From contig NZ_CAKUAL010000061.1 in the NCBI RefSeq assembly GCF_934636505.1, positions 1 to 12,357 on the forward strand: DNA of 12,357 nucleotides, written 5' to 3'. The DNA comes from an uncultured Ellagibacter sp. Its GTDB lineage: Bacteria > Actinomycetota > Coriobacteriia > Coriobacteriales > Eggerthellaceae. Below the pieces are notes generated by a model, which made no database searches, had not been told where the DNA came from, and saw nothing but the letters and a program-made list of their open reading frames with translations. Below are positions 5,689-11,674 of this stretch, piece by piece; within the stretch, counting starts at the first letter, position 1, and every line of letters begins with the position of its first letter. The translations under genes were made by a program, and so were the position numbers.

Positions 5689-7125
5689 ATGACCGCCAGC
5701 CTGAAAACACATGCTTGGGAATTGATGGCGCTTGCCCTGTTCTACTTCGTCTTTCTCGGTGGCGAGTATTTCTTCGATGCGACGCTCGCCGGCTTCATGT
5801 CCCCGGCCGATGTCGTTTTGAACCAGGGCATGATACTCGGCGCGAGCGCTGTGGGCTTTTGCTGTTTCGAGCCTTTTTCCCGAACGCCGCGAAGGGTGCG
5901 TTTGGGTTGCTCGATGGTGTCTATGGTTGTGGGATTTGGCGGCATCGCCGTCCTATTCGCCCAGCCTAGTCTGCTGTTGATGCAGGTCATCGGTGTGATT
6001 TGCTTCTATTTTCTGGGAGTCTTGGGAGGAGCTGTCCATTGGGCGGCGTCTCGCAAGATTGCGGGGTTCGATCATGCCGCGTTGCTAGTTGGGATTGCCT
6101 ACGCCGTGGGAATCGCCATACAGTTCGTCGCCAACGCGGCGTTCTCGGATCGCCTTGCGGCATCGATCGCTCTCGCCGTCGGCGCAGCTGCGCTCCTTGT
6201 GGTTTGCCGTCGACGCTTTGCGGGCGGACGCTGCGACGGTGCGACCCGGGTCTCAGGTGAGCCGATGCCAAGCGAGCGGGATGTGCATGACAAGCTGAGC
6301 GGGGAAAACGAGCCGAACGCGTCAGGCGGACGAGCGGCTTGCCCAAGCGCTTCCCCTCGGGGAGCTCTCTGGCTTTCGGTAATCGTGGCGCTCGTCTCGC
6401 TCATGTTCGTAACGCTCGACAACATCGTCACGCTCGCGGACGCCGGTGGGGATCTTGACGTGGGAAGCTGGCCAAGGCTTCTCCTTGCGGTAAGCGCCAT
6501 CGCGGCTGGTGCGCTTTTCGACATACGGCAGCGCCGCTATATGAACTTCATCATGTTCTGCGTGCTTCTGCTTTCGACCATCGCCATCCTTGCAGCCGAA
6601 ACGAATGGTGGTCTGTTCTGGGGACTCGTCCTTTTCTACCTCGCTTCGGGGTTCTTCGTCACCTATTTCACGGCGAGTTTCATGCTCATGGCGCCGAAAA
6701 CCAAGCGGCCTGCCTTGTGGGCGGGAATGGGTCGCGCGATCAACAACGCCTGCGCTTTTGCGATAGTCGGGCCTTCTCTTGCCCTTATCCAGGCGGGGAG
6801 CCTCATCCTCATGATTGCGATCTGCATGGTCCTGTTCGTGACGATCATCATCGTGTTTTTCGCGTCGGGGGCCTTTCGCCTGGACACGGTGCTTGAAGAG
6901 GAGGCGCGTTCTGCAGTCGATCCGGCGGCGTTTGTGGAAGAATACGGCTTGACGCCGCGCGAGGCCGAGGTGCTCGTTCTTGTTACCGCCGACGAGCGGG
7001 CGCTCAAGGAAATCGCGTCCGAGATGGACATCTCGCTCCGCATGCTGCAAAAGCACCTGACCTCCATCTATAAGAAGACCGATACGCAAACACGAGCCGG
7101 CTTGACGAGGAAGTTCCTGGCATAG
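5689..7125 (+). CDS. LuxR-family regulator fused to a 12-helix membrane domain
   Basis: This 478-residue protein has two parts. Residues about 10-175 and 227-392 form two blocks of six hydrophobic helices (about 11-31, 42-61, 74-92, 97-118, 129-149, 155-173, then 227-247, 261-281, 284-303, 307-329, 341-363, 368-392), laid out like an MFS transporter with a long hydrophilic central loop (175-226). Residues 415-478 are a LuxR/FixJ HTH: GLTPREAEVLVLV, then KEIASEMDISLRMLQKHLTSIYKKT. Such membrane-anchored LuxR proteins are expanded in Coriobacteriia, where they are thought to sense small molecules and control nearby genes. There is no receiver domain. The inducer is unknown. The DUF4013-like gene 240 bp downstream has its own promoter and is a possible but unproven target. 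AGGAG at 5681 supports this ATG. Confidence 0.88.
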   Translation: MTASLKTHAWELMALALFYFVFLGGEYFFDATLAGFMSPADVVLNQGMILGASAVGFCCFEPFSRTPRRVRLGCSMVSMVVGFGGIAVLFAQPSLLLMQVIGVICFYFLGVLGGAVHWAASRKIAGFDHAALLVGIAYAVGIAIQFVANAAFSDRLAASIALAVGAAALLVVCRRRFAGGRCDGATRVSGEPMPSERDVHDKLSGENEPNASGGRAACPSASPRGALWLSVIVALVSLMFVTLDNIVTLADAGGDLDVGSWPRLLLAVSAIAAGALFDIRQRRYMNFIMFCVLLLSTIAILAAETNGGLFWGLVLFYLASGFFVTYFTASFMLMAPKTKRPALWAGMGRAINNACAFAIVGPSLALIQAGSLILMIAICMVLFVTIIIVFFASGAFRLDTVLEEEARSAVDPAAFVEEYGLTPREAEVLVLVTADERALKEIASEMDISLRMLQKHLTSIYKKTDTQTRAGLTRKFLA

Positions 7126-7156
7126 CTTTTGCTCGCAGTTGTCTTCGGTGTCGAAA

Positions 7157-7196
7157 AAGAGGCGGCGAGGCGAGCCTAATCTGGCAGCCGCCGTTT
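7157..7196 (+). terminator. Probable terminator after the LuxR gene
   Basis: GGCGGC (7161-7166) pairs with GCCGCC (7187-7192). AAA lies upstream and GTTTCCCT downstream, 32 bp after the stop. The 20-base interior can form a small AGG/CCT hairpin. The T-run is weak, so this is a moderate call. Confidence 0.35.
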
Positions 7197-7291
7197 CCCT
7201 CGATGCTTCTCGCGCCTTTCTTCGAGGACACTCCTTCGATTGCGTCGGGGGGGATGACGGCGATGCGCTTTCTGTTGCGCCTCTCTCGGTT

Positions 7292-7339
7292 ACGCCCTGG
7301 TAACGGGCGTGCGGCTTTGTCATGCCGATGTCCTATAGT
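7292..7339 (+). promoter_or_regulatory. Candidate promoter and palindrome upstream of the DUF4013-like gene
   Basis: TATAGT (7334-7339), followed by GGGA, is placed to start transcription near 7346, just ahead of AGAAAGGAG (7351-7359). No standard -35 is at the right distance. A perfect 6-bp inverted repeat ACGCCC/GGGCGT (7292-7297, 7305-7310; seven-base spacer) lies where an activator would bind. It could instead be a leftover terminator stem. Confidence 0.4.
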
Positions 7340-7365
7340 GGGACCGACAGAGAAAGGAGCAACCG

Positions 7366-8259
7366 ATGCAGCGAGGGTATTTCAAGACGGCGTGGAGCGA
7401 CATCACCCAGTCGCCGCATTGGGCGACGCGCATTCTCCTTTTGGCGCTTTTGTGCTTCATCCCCGTGTTCGGTTGGATTGTGATCGCGGGCTATCTGTGG
7501 GGATGGGCGCGCGATATGGCGTGGGGCGTGCACGCTCCGCTTCCCGAGAGAATCTTCGAGAACGCCGATGGGACGCTGTATTCGCGCGGCTTCTTTGCGG
7601 CAGTGATCGCTGTGGTGTGCGCTGTGGTGATGAACGTGCTTCAGAGCGCGGGCGGCCTGATTTCGTCGGGAAGTTTCGCTGGTTCGGCGTTCGTCTGGGG
7701 AGATGTCCACTCGATTTACCAGACGGTTGCGCCCCTCGGCTTGGTGTCGGGACTTTTATCGCTGTTCTCGTTTGCCGTGTTGTGTGCGGTTTCGTTCATC
7801 ATCACCCTGTTCAAGTGGGTCGGGACGATGCGGATGTCGATTTACGGGCGCCTCTCTGCGGGCTTCCAGGTTTCGCGCATTTGGGCGATGATACGCCACG
7901 ATTTCAAGGGAATCCTTCGCATACTCGGCATGTGGCTGATTGTCTCGTTCGTTGCGGGCATCGCCATTGCCCTTGCGGTTAGCGTCGTGATCTTCGCCGG
8001 TATCCTCTGCGTGTCGTTTTTCGCGAGCACGGGGGTTCATGCGAGCGATGCCTCGTTCTTGCCCGTCGTCGTCGCGGCAATGATTTTGATGGTTGTCGCC
8101 TTAGCGGTTGCGCTGTTCGCCGCATTTCTCGGTGTGATGGGTTGCGCCCTCGTCGTGCGCGCAGTGGGGCACTGGACCTGTCAGTTCGATGTTGCGAACT
8201 GGCGCGGACAGGACGATCCGATGCCGTTCGAGCTCAAGGGCGCTCAGACTAAGGGATAA
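7366..8259 (+). CDS. DUF4013-like polytopic membrane protein
   Basis: This 297-residue integral membrane protein has about six hydrophobic segments: residues about 20-45, 75-95, 122-150, 184-210, 214-228 and 240-270. The N-terminal portion, with SPHWATRILLLALLCFIPVFGWIVIAGYLWG, matches the DUF4013 style: a short amphipathic start, a Pro-containing helix and a GY motif before an aromatic/basic turn. Function of that family is unknown. The ATG is set by AGAAAGGAG seven bases upstream. It is monocistronic: it has its own -10, and the next gene is convergent. No catalytic or ligand-binding motif is visible. Regulation by the upstream LuxR protein is a guess from proximity. The DUF4013 assignment is from recollected sequence style and was not searched. 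Confidence 0.75.
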   Translation: MQRGYFKTAWSDITQSPHWATRILLLALLCFIPVFGWIVIAGYLWGWARDMAWGVHAPLPERIFENADGTLYSRGFFAAVIAVVCAVVMNVLQSAGGLISSGSFAGSAFVWGDVHSIYQTVAPLGLVSGLLSLFSFAVLCAVSFIITLFKWVGTMRMSIYGRLSAGFQVSRIWAMIRHDFKGILRILGMWLIVSFVAGIAIALAVSVVIFAGILCVSFFASTGVHASDASFLPVVVAAMILMVVALAVALFAAFLGVMGCALVVRAVGHWTCQFDVANWRGQDDPMPFELKGAQTKG

Positions 8260-8264
8260 CTTTA

Positions 8265-8300
8265 CAGGCGCGGGATGGCCCTGAGGGCATCCCGCGCCTG
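8265..8300. terminator. Shared hairpin between convergent genes
   Basis: Bases 8265-8281 pair with 8285-8300 with a single bulged G and a three-base loop, giving 16 pairs, mostly G-C. It lies 5 bp past the stop of the + strand gene and 26 bp past the stop of the - strand ATPase, so it can serve both. Neither side has a proper T-run, so it may act as a 3' stabiliser or RNA-end block rather than a strict intrinsic terminator. Confidence 0.5.
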
Positions 8301-8326
8301 GTTGCGTTGCCGAACTGTTTTGGTTC

Positions 8327-10240
8327 CTAGAGGTTTTTCACGCTCATGCAGCGCATCGCGTTCAGAATGGCGATGATGGCGACGCCCACGTCGGCGAACA
8401 CGGCGAGCCACATGTTGGCGATGCCGAGCGCAGCCAAGATGAGCACAATGAGCTTCACTCCCAGTGCGAAGATGATGTTCTGCCAGGCGATGCCCATTGT
8501 CTTGCGCGCGATGCGAATGGCGCGTGCGATGTTGGAGGGCTTGTCGTCCATGAGCACGATGTCAGCGGCCTCGATGGCGGCATCGGAGCCCATCGCCCCC
8601 ATGGCGATGCCGATATCGGCGCGCGTGAGCACCGGCGCGTCGTTGATGCCGTCGCCCACGAACGCGAGCGTGCCCTTGCTCGATGTGTCGTTGATGAGTC
8701 GCTCGACTTCCTCGACCTTGTTCTGCGGGAGAAGCGAGGCTCGGTATTCGTCGATTCCGAGCTTCTCGGCGACGGCGCGCGCAACGTCATCGCGGTCGCC
8801 GGTGAGCATGACGGTGCGCTTCACCCCGGCCGCCTTCAAGTTTGCGATGGCCTCCGCGGCGTCGTCCTTCACGACGTCGGCGATGACGATGTGACCGATG
8901 TAGGAACCGTCGAGCGAGACGTGCAGGATGGTCCCCGTAAGCTCGCACTCGTGCCAGGCGATGTTGTCTGCCATCATGAGCTTCTCGTTGCCGACGGCGA
9001 TGATGTGCTCGTCGACCTGGGCGCGAACGCCATGCCCGCTTTCCTCCTTGACGTCTTTGATGCGCGCGCGGTCGATCTCGCCCGTGTAGGCGGCCTTCAC
9101 CGACAGCGCGATGGGATGGTCGGAGTACGTCTCGGCATATGCTGCGAAGGAAAGGACAAGATCGGGGTCGACGCCCGCCTCCGCATGGACGGCGACGACG
9201 TTGAAGGTGCCGTTGGTGAGCGTGCCCGTCTTGTCGAAGACGACGGTCTCGGCCTTGGCGAGGGTCTCGAGGTAGTTAGACCCCTTCACAAGGATGCCGC
9301 ACTTCGAGGCGCCGCCGATGCCGCCGAAAAACGACAGCGGCACGGAGATGACAAGTGCGCAGGGACAGCTCACGACGAGGAAGGTGAGCCCGCGCAGGAT
9401 CCAGTCCGACCAGGCGCCCGCGCCAAGGAGCGGGGGTATGACCGCGAGCAGCAGCGCCACGATCACGACGGCCGGCGTGTAGTAGCGGGCGAAGCGCGTG
9501 ATGAAGTTCTCGGTGCGCGCCTTCTTCTCCGAGGCATTCTCGACAAGCTCAAGGATGCGGCTGACCGTCGATTCGCCGAAGGGTTTCGTCGTGCGGATAG
9601 TGAGCACGCCGGTCAGGCTCACGCAGCCAGAGAATACCTCGGCGCCCTCTTCGACGACGCGCGGGACGGCTTCGCCGGTGAGTGCTGCGGTGTCGAGCTG
9701 GGACGCGCCTTTCACGATAACGCCGTCGATGGGGATGCGCTCGCCCGCCTTCACGATGATTTCGTCGCCGACTTCCACCTCGTCAGGGTCGACCTCAACA
9801 AGTTCGCCATCTTGCATGATGTTCGCGTAGTCGGGCGCGATATCCATCATGTCGGCGATGGACTTGCGGCTTTTGCCGACGGCGTAGCTCTGGAAGAGCT
9901 CTCCCACCTGGTAGAACAGCATAACCGCGGCGCCTTCTGCCATGTGCGGCCCCGTTTCAGGGAAAAACACCATGGCGAACGCGCCGACGGTCGCAATGGT
10001 CATGAGGAGGTTCTCGTCGAAGACTTGGCCGTGGCCGATGTTCTTGACGGCTTTGACGACGACGTCGTAGCCAGCGATGAGGTAGGGGATGAGGAAGAGC
10101 GCGAACTCGACGTAGACGGCGTTCGTCTCGCTGCCGAGCCACGCGTCAAGCGGAAGGAACTCCGTTGCCGCGAAGACGACGAAGAAGATGACGAGCGCGA
10201 CGATGATGCGGTTGCGCCATTTGATCTGCTTTTTGTTCAT
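8327..10240 (-). CDS. P1B-type Zn/Cd/Pb-exporting ATPase lacking an N-terminal HMA domain
   Basis: This 637-residue heavy-metal ATPase should pump Zn2+, Cd2+ or Pb2+ out of the cytoplasm. Visible motifs in order are actuator TGEAVP (188-193), metal-binding CPC in helix 6 (292-294), phosphorylated Asp336 in DKTGT, SDHP (373-376, the class-defining HP) and hinge GDGINDAP (529-536). Late helices carry Lys596 and Asp617, 21 residues apart, matching the Lys/Asp pair that defines the Zn/Cd group (ZntA/CadA), not the Cu group. The usual N-terminal metal-binding HMA domain is absent. A separate HMA protein gene lies upstream in the same operon, across a 228-bp gap filled by an inverted-repeat element. 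The Shine-Dalgarno sequence is poor (GGACAGG, at least 10 bases away). The product is an inner membrane protein with eight expected helices. The exact metal cannot be fixed from sequence. Confidence 0.93.
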   Translation of the reverse strand: MNKKQIKWRNRIIVALVIFFVVFAATEFLPLDAWLGSETNAVYVEFALFLIPYLIAGYDVVVKAVKNIGHGQVFDENLLMTIATVGAFAMVFFPETGPHMAEGAAVMLFYQVGELFQSYAVGKSRKSIADMMDIAPDYANIMQDGELVEVDPDEVEVGDEIIVKAGERIPIDGVIVKGASQLDTAALTGEAVPRVVEEGAEVFSGCVSLTGVLTIRTTKPFGESTVSRILELVENASEKKARTENFITRFARYYTPAVVIVALLLAVIPPLLGAGAWSDWILRGLTFLVVSCPCALVISVPLSFFGGIGGASKCGILVKGSNYLETLAKAETVVFDKTGTLTNGTFNVVAVHAEAGVDPDLVLSFAAYAETYSDHPIALSVKAAYTGEIDRARIKDVKEESGHGVRAQVDEHIIAVGNEKLMMADNIAWHECELTGTILHVSLDGSYIGHIVIADVVKDDAAEAIANLKAAGVKRTVMLTGDRDDVARAVAEKLGIDEYRASLLPQNKVEEVERLINDTSSKGTLAFVGDGINDAPVLTRADIGIAMGAMGSDAAIEAADIVLMDDKPSNIARAIRIARKTMGIAWQNIIFALGVKLIVLILAALGIANMWLAVFADVGVAIIAILNAMRCMSVKNL

Positions 10241-10257
10241 AGGTGGTAGGCCTGTCC

Positions 10258-10430
10258 GTTCTCTGCCGAGGAGGCGAGGCGGTTTTTGGCTCCCCGCTTC
10301 GCTGTTCGGTGAAACGCTTTGCGTTTCACCTCATGCGCTGCGCTCTTTCATGCTTTATACAGCGCGCTTTGCGCGCATTATATGGTTTTCAAGAGTCGCC
10401 AAAAACCGCCTCGCCTCCTCGGCAGAGAAC
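10258..10430. repeat. 173-bp element with perfect 33-bp inverted-repeat ends and nested hairpins
   Basis: The left arm 10258-10290 (starting GTTCTCTGCCGAGGAGGCG) is the exact reverse complement of the right arm 10398-10430. The 107-bp interior holds a perfect 10-bp palindrome GGTGAAACGC/GCGTTTCACC on a TTT loop (10308-10330) and GCGCGC/GCGCGC on a TTT loop (10362-10376) with partial TATA extensions. No credible gene lies inside. It sits between the HMA gene and the ATPase gene, 17 nt before the ATPase ATG. No clear target-site duplication is seen. On the minus strand it contains a perfect TATAAT (10377-10382). It may be a MITE-like or palindromic mobile element, or a structured RNA within the operon transcript. 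Confidence 0.85.
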
Positions 10431-10442
10431 TACTTTGAAAGG

Positions 10443-10465
10443 GGCAGGGCTGTTCGTTGCCTGCC
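10443..10465 (-). repeat. Small hairpin after the HMA gene
   Basis: GGCAGG (10443-10448) and CCTGCC (10460-10465) form a 6-bp stem just past the HMA stop on the minus strand, followed by CCTTTCAAA in that direction. It resembles a weak terminator and might reduce read-through into the ATPase gene. Confidence 0.35.
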
Positions 10466-10468
10466 GAA

Positions 10469-10687
10469 TTAACGGACGATGTTGCAGTCGGGTTCGAACT
10501 TGTGGATGGTTTTCTGCGCCTCGTCGAGGATTTCGTTGAAACGGGCATCGTCAGCTACGAGTGTCATCTTCTGCATCATGAAGTTGACGGTGCACTTCTC
10601 GACGCCGGGCATCTTGCTGATGGCGTCCTGCATCTTGGCGGCGCAGTTGGCGCAATCGAGGTCTTCGAGCTTGAACGACTTACGCAT
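10469..10687 (-). CDS. Stand-alone HMA-domain metal-binding protein
   Basis: This 72-residue protein consists of a single ferredoxin-like heavy-metal-associated domain (beta-alpha-beta-beta-alpha-beta). The metal motif is LDCANC, with Cys12 and Cys15 preceded by Asp11, as in the DCxxC form found in ZntA-type N-domains that bind Zn, Cd or Pb. Copper chaperones usually have a different residue there. The following PGVEKCTVNFMMQKMTLVAD segment is the usual second strand region. It most likely delivers metal to the ATPase downstream, replacing that pump's missing N-terminal domain, or serves as a cytosolic metal buffer. AAAGGA lies seven bases before the ATG. It is 53 bp behind the repressor gene and clearly in its operon. 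His63, Glu65 and Cys69 near the C-terminus could be extra ligands. Confidence 0.85.
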   Translation of the reverse strand: MRKSFKLEDLDCANCAAKMQDAISKMPGVEKCTVNFMMQKMTLVADDARFNEILDEAQKTIHKFEPDCNIVR

Positions 10688-10740
10688 GGGGGAGTCCTTT
10701 CCTCGGGATTTATGTGAGCCGGAATTCGGTCGGTTCCTTA

Positions 10741-11196
10741 TTATTCGCAGATGTGCGTCATGCCCTGGGCGAGCATGGTGTAGACGTGGTTGTCGGAAAG
10801 CGAGTAGATGACGTTTTTGCCGTCACGCTGGAATTTCACGAGGCGGGCCTGCTTCAGCGTGCGCAGCTGATGCGACACGGCGCTTTGCGTTGCGCCGACG
10901 ATCTCGGCGATGTCCGCGACGCAGCGGCTGTGCCCCATGAGCGCATAGAGGATTTTGATGCGCGTGGTGTCGGCGAACACCTTGAACAGATCGGCCAGGT
11001 CGTAGAGGAGCTCTTCGTCGGGCATCTCGTCGAACAGGCAGGATGTCTCCTCGCGATTGCAGCCGCAGGGGCAGACCTCCTCGACGGGTGAGGGCGTGTT
11101 TGCGCGGGGCGCCTCCACGGAGTTCGCGCTAGGTACGTCTGCTGCGTTCACGATAGACTCTGCCTCTTGCACGATATGGCTGGAGCTCTCCGTCAT
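10741..11196 (-). CDS. ArsR/SmtB-family metal-sensing repressor
   Basis: This 151-residue protein uses the ATG at 11196, chosen because AAAGGA stands six bases before it. The longer in-frame ATG at 11256 lies upstream of the predicted transcription start. Residues 1-40 are a poorly conserved Ser/Ala/Glu-rich tail. CPCGCNREETSC (42-53) holds four Cys. The winged HTH spans about 62-135, with recognition helix TQSAVSHQLRTLKQ. The C-terminal helix carries Asp135-x-His137-x10-His148-x2-Glu151, exactly the SmtB-type alpha5 zinc site. Cys92 matches the first Cys of the CadC-type alpha3N site, but the second is Ala94. So it may combine a Cys-rich N-terminal site with an alpha5 site. It should repress the operon until Zn, Cd or Pb binds. 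The operator is at 11240-11257. Calling it cadC or smtB would overreach. Confidence 0.92.
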   Translation of the reverse strand: MTESSSHIVQEAESIVNAADVPSANSVEAPRANTPSPVEEVCPCGCNREETSCLFDEMPDEELLYDLADLFKVFADTTRIKILYALMGHSRCVADIAEIVGATQSAVSHQLRTLKQARLVKFQRDGKNVIYSLSDNHVYTMLAQGMTHICE

Positions 11197-11217
11197 GATG
11201 GATCCTTTCGCAACTTC

Positions 11218-11239
11218 TGTTTGCTCATTCATGTAAACA
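11218..11239. promoter_or_regulatory. Possible second repressor site
   Basis: TGTTTGC and GTAAACA form an imperfect inverted repeat (one mismatch, eight-base spacer) immediately next to the main operator. In addition, TTGCTCAT (11221-11228) and ATGAGCAA (11241-11248) form a perfect 8-bp repeat spanning both sites. This suggests two overlapping dimer sites in the early leader. Confidence 0.4.
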
Positions 11240-11257
11240 TATGAGCAACTGTTCATA
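11240..11257. promoter_or_regulatory. ArsR/SmtB-type operator
   Basis: TATGAGCA-AC-TGTTCATA is an 8-2-8 palindrome with one mismatch. It matches the TGAACA-core inverted repeats known for SmtB/CadC/ZiaR-type repressors. It starts at the -10 box and covers the predicted transcription start of the metal operon, so bound repressor should block RNA polymerase. Confidence 0.75.
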
Positions 11258-11285
11258 AGTATAGGAATACCGATGATACTGTCAA
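11258..11285 (-). promoter_or_regulatory. Promoter of the metal-resistance operon
   Basis: Read on the minus strand, a perfect TTGACA (11285-11280) lies 16 bp from TATACT (11263-11258). Transcription should start near 11251, inside the operator, giving a leader of about 55 nt before the repressor ATG. The combination is one of the strongest promoters in the window and fits a repressor-controlled operon. Confidence 0.8.
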
Positions 11286-11395
11286 GGGGCGCGCAAGAAA
11301 AACTGCATGCGTTTGGAGGGATTCACAAAGGGGCAAGCTGGGCGTCGTGCGGTCGCGCTCGCGGTAGGATGCCTGCTGACACGCAATCGAGGGAT

Positions 11396-11556
11396 TTCTG
11401 GACAAAAAGGGCCGTTTTAGGGGGATGGGCTCGAGAACGAGAGGTCGCATAGGGTCGCTGTCGTGCAGCGCCCCTCGCGTTTTGCGGCCGCGCGGCGGGG
11501 TCGGGGGCCCGCTTGGGAGGGGCGACCCCCCCTTAAACGCCACTTTTTGTCCAGAA
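11396..11556. repeat. About 161-bp element bounded by 29-nt imperfect inverted repeats
   Basis: The left arm 11396-11424 begins TTCTGGACAAAAAG and runs to GGGGG. The right arm 11528-11556 is its reverse complement at 26 of 29 positions, with the outer 14 perfect. The ~100-bp interior is strongly GC-rich with several short G- and C-runs and no plausible gene. AGGG occurs just outside both ends but no clean duplication is visible. It lies in the 478-bp gap between the repressor and the AraC gene. A non-autonomous mobile element, or two inverted copies of a shorter dispersed repeat, are the simplest readings. The rest of the gap (11286-11395) shows nothing else I can name. Confidence 0.7.
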
Positions 11557-11573
11557 TAGGGGGTTTCTCGTGT

Positions 11574-11592
11574 CGGGCACGGTAGCGTGCCG
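11574..11592. terminator. Hairpin downstream of the AraC gene
   Basis: GGCACG (11576-11581) and CGTGCC (11586-11591) form a perfect stem on a GTAG loop, about 80 bp past the stop of the minus-strand AraC gene. There is no T-run on either side. It could be the 3' end structure of that transcript. Confidence 0.3.
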
Positions 11593-11674
11593 AACGCTAG
11601 TGTCGCGACTCCGCTTGCAAGGCGAGGGCTTCAGCCTGCGACAGATCGTTCGAGAGAGATATGGCCGCCAGAGC

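Noticed and set aside
7203..7982. 259-residue plus-strand frame overlapping the DUF4013-like gene
   Set aside because: It lacks a ribosome binding site, runs over the promoter of the real gene, and has an Arg/Gly/Cys-rich composition unlike a membrane or globular protein.
8891..10249. 452-residue open frame on the plus strand opposite the ATPase
   Set aside because: It is the antisense shadow of the ATPase, whose motifs are complete. The product is a low-complexity Asp/Arg/His/Gly/Val-rich protein with no ribosome binding site.
10258..10430. Integron attC site or CRISPR repeat as explanation for the palindromic element
   Set aside because: attC ends need RYYYAAC at the start and GTTRRRY at the end with a mismatched core. 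Here the ends are GTTCTCT/AGAGAAC and the arms are perfect. There is one inverted pair, not repeated spacers.
11253..11543. 96-residue minus-strand frame ahead of the metal repressor
   Set aside because: Pro/Arg/Ser-rich. It spans the inverted-repeat element and the metal operon promoter, and has no ribosome binding site.
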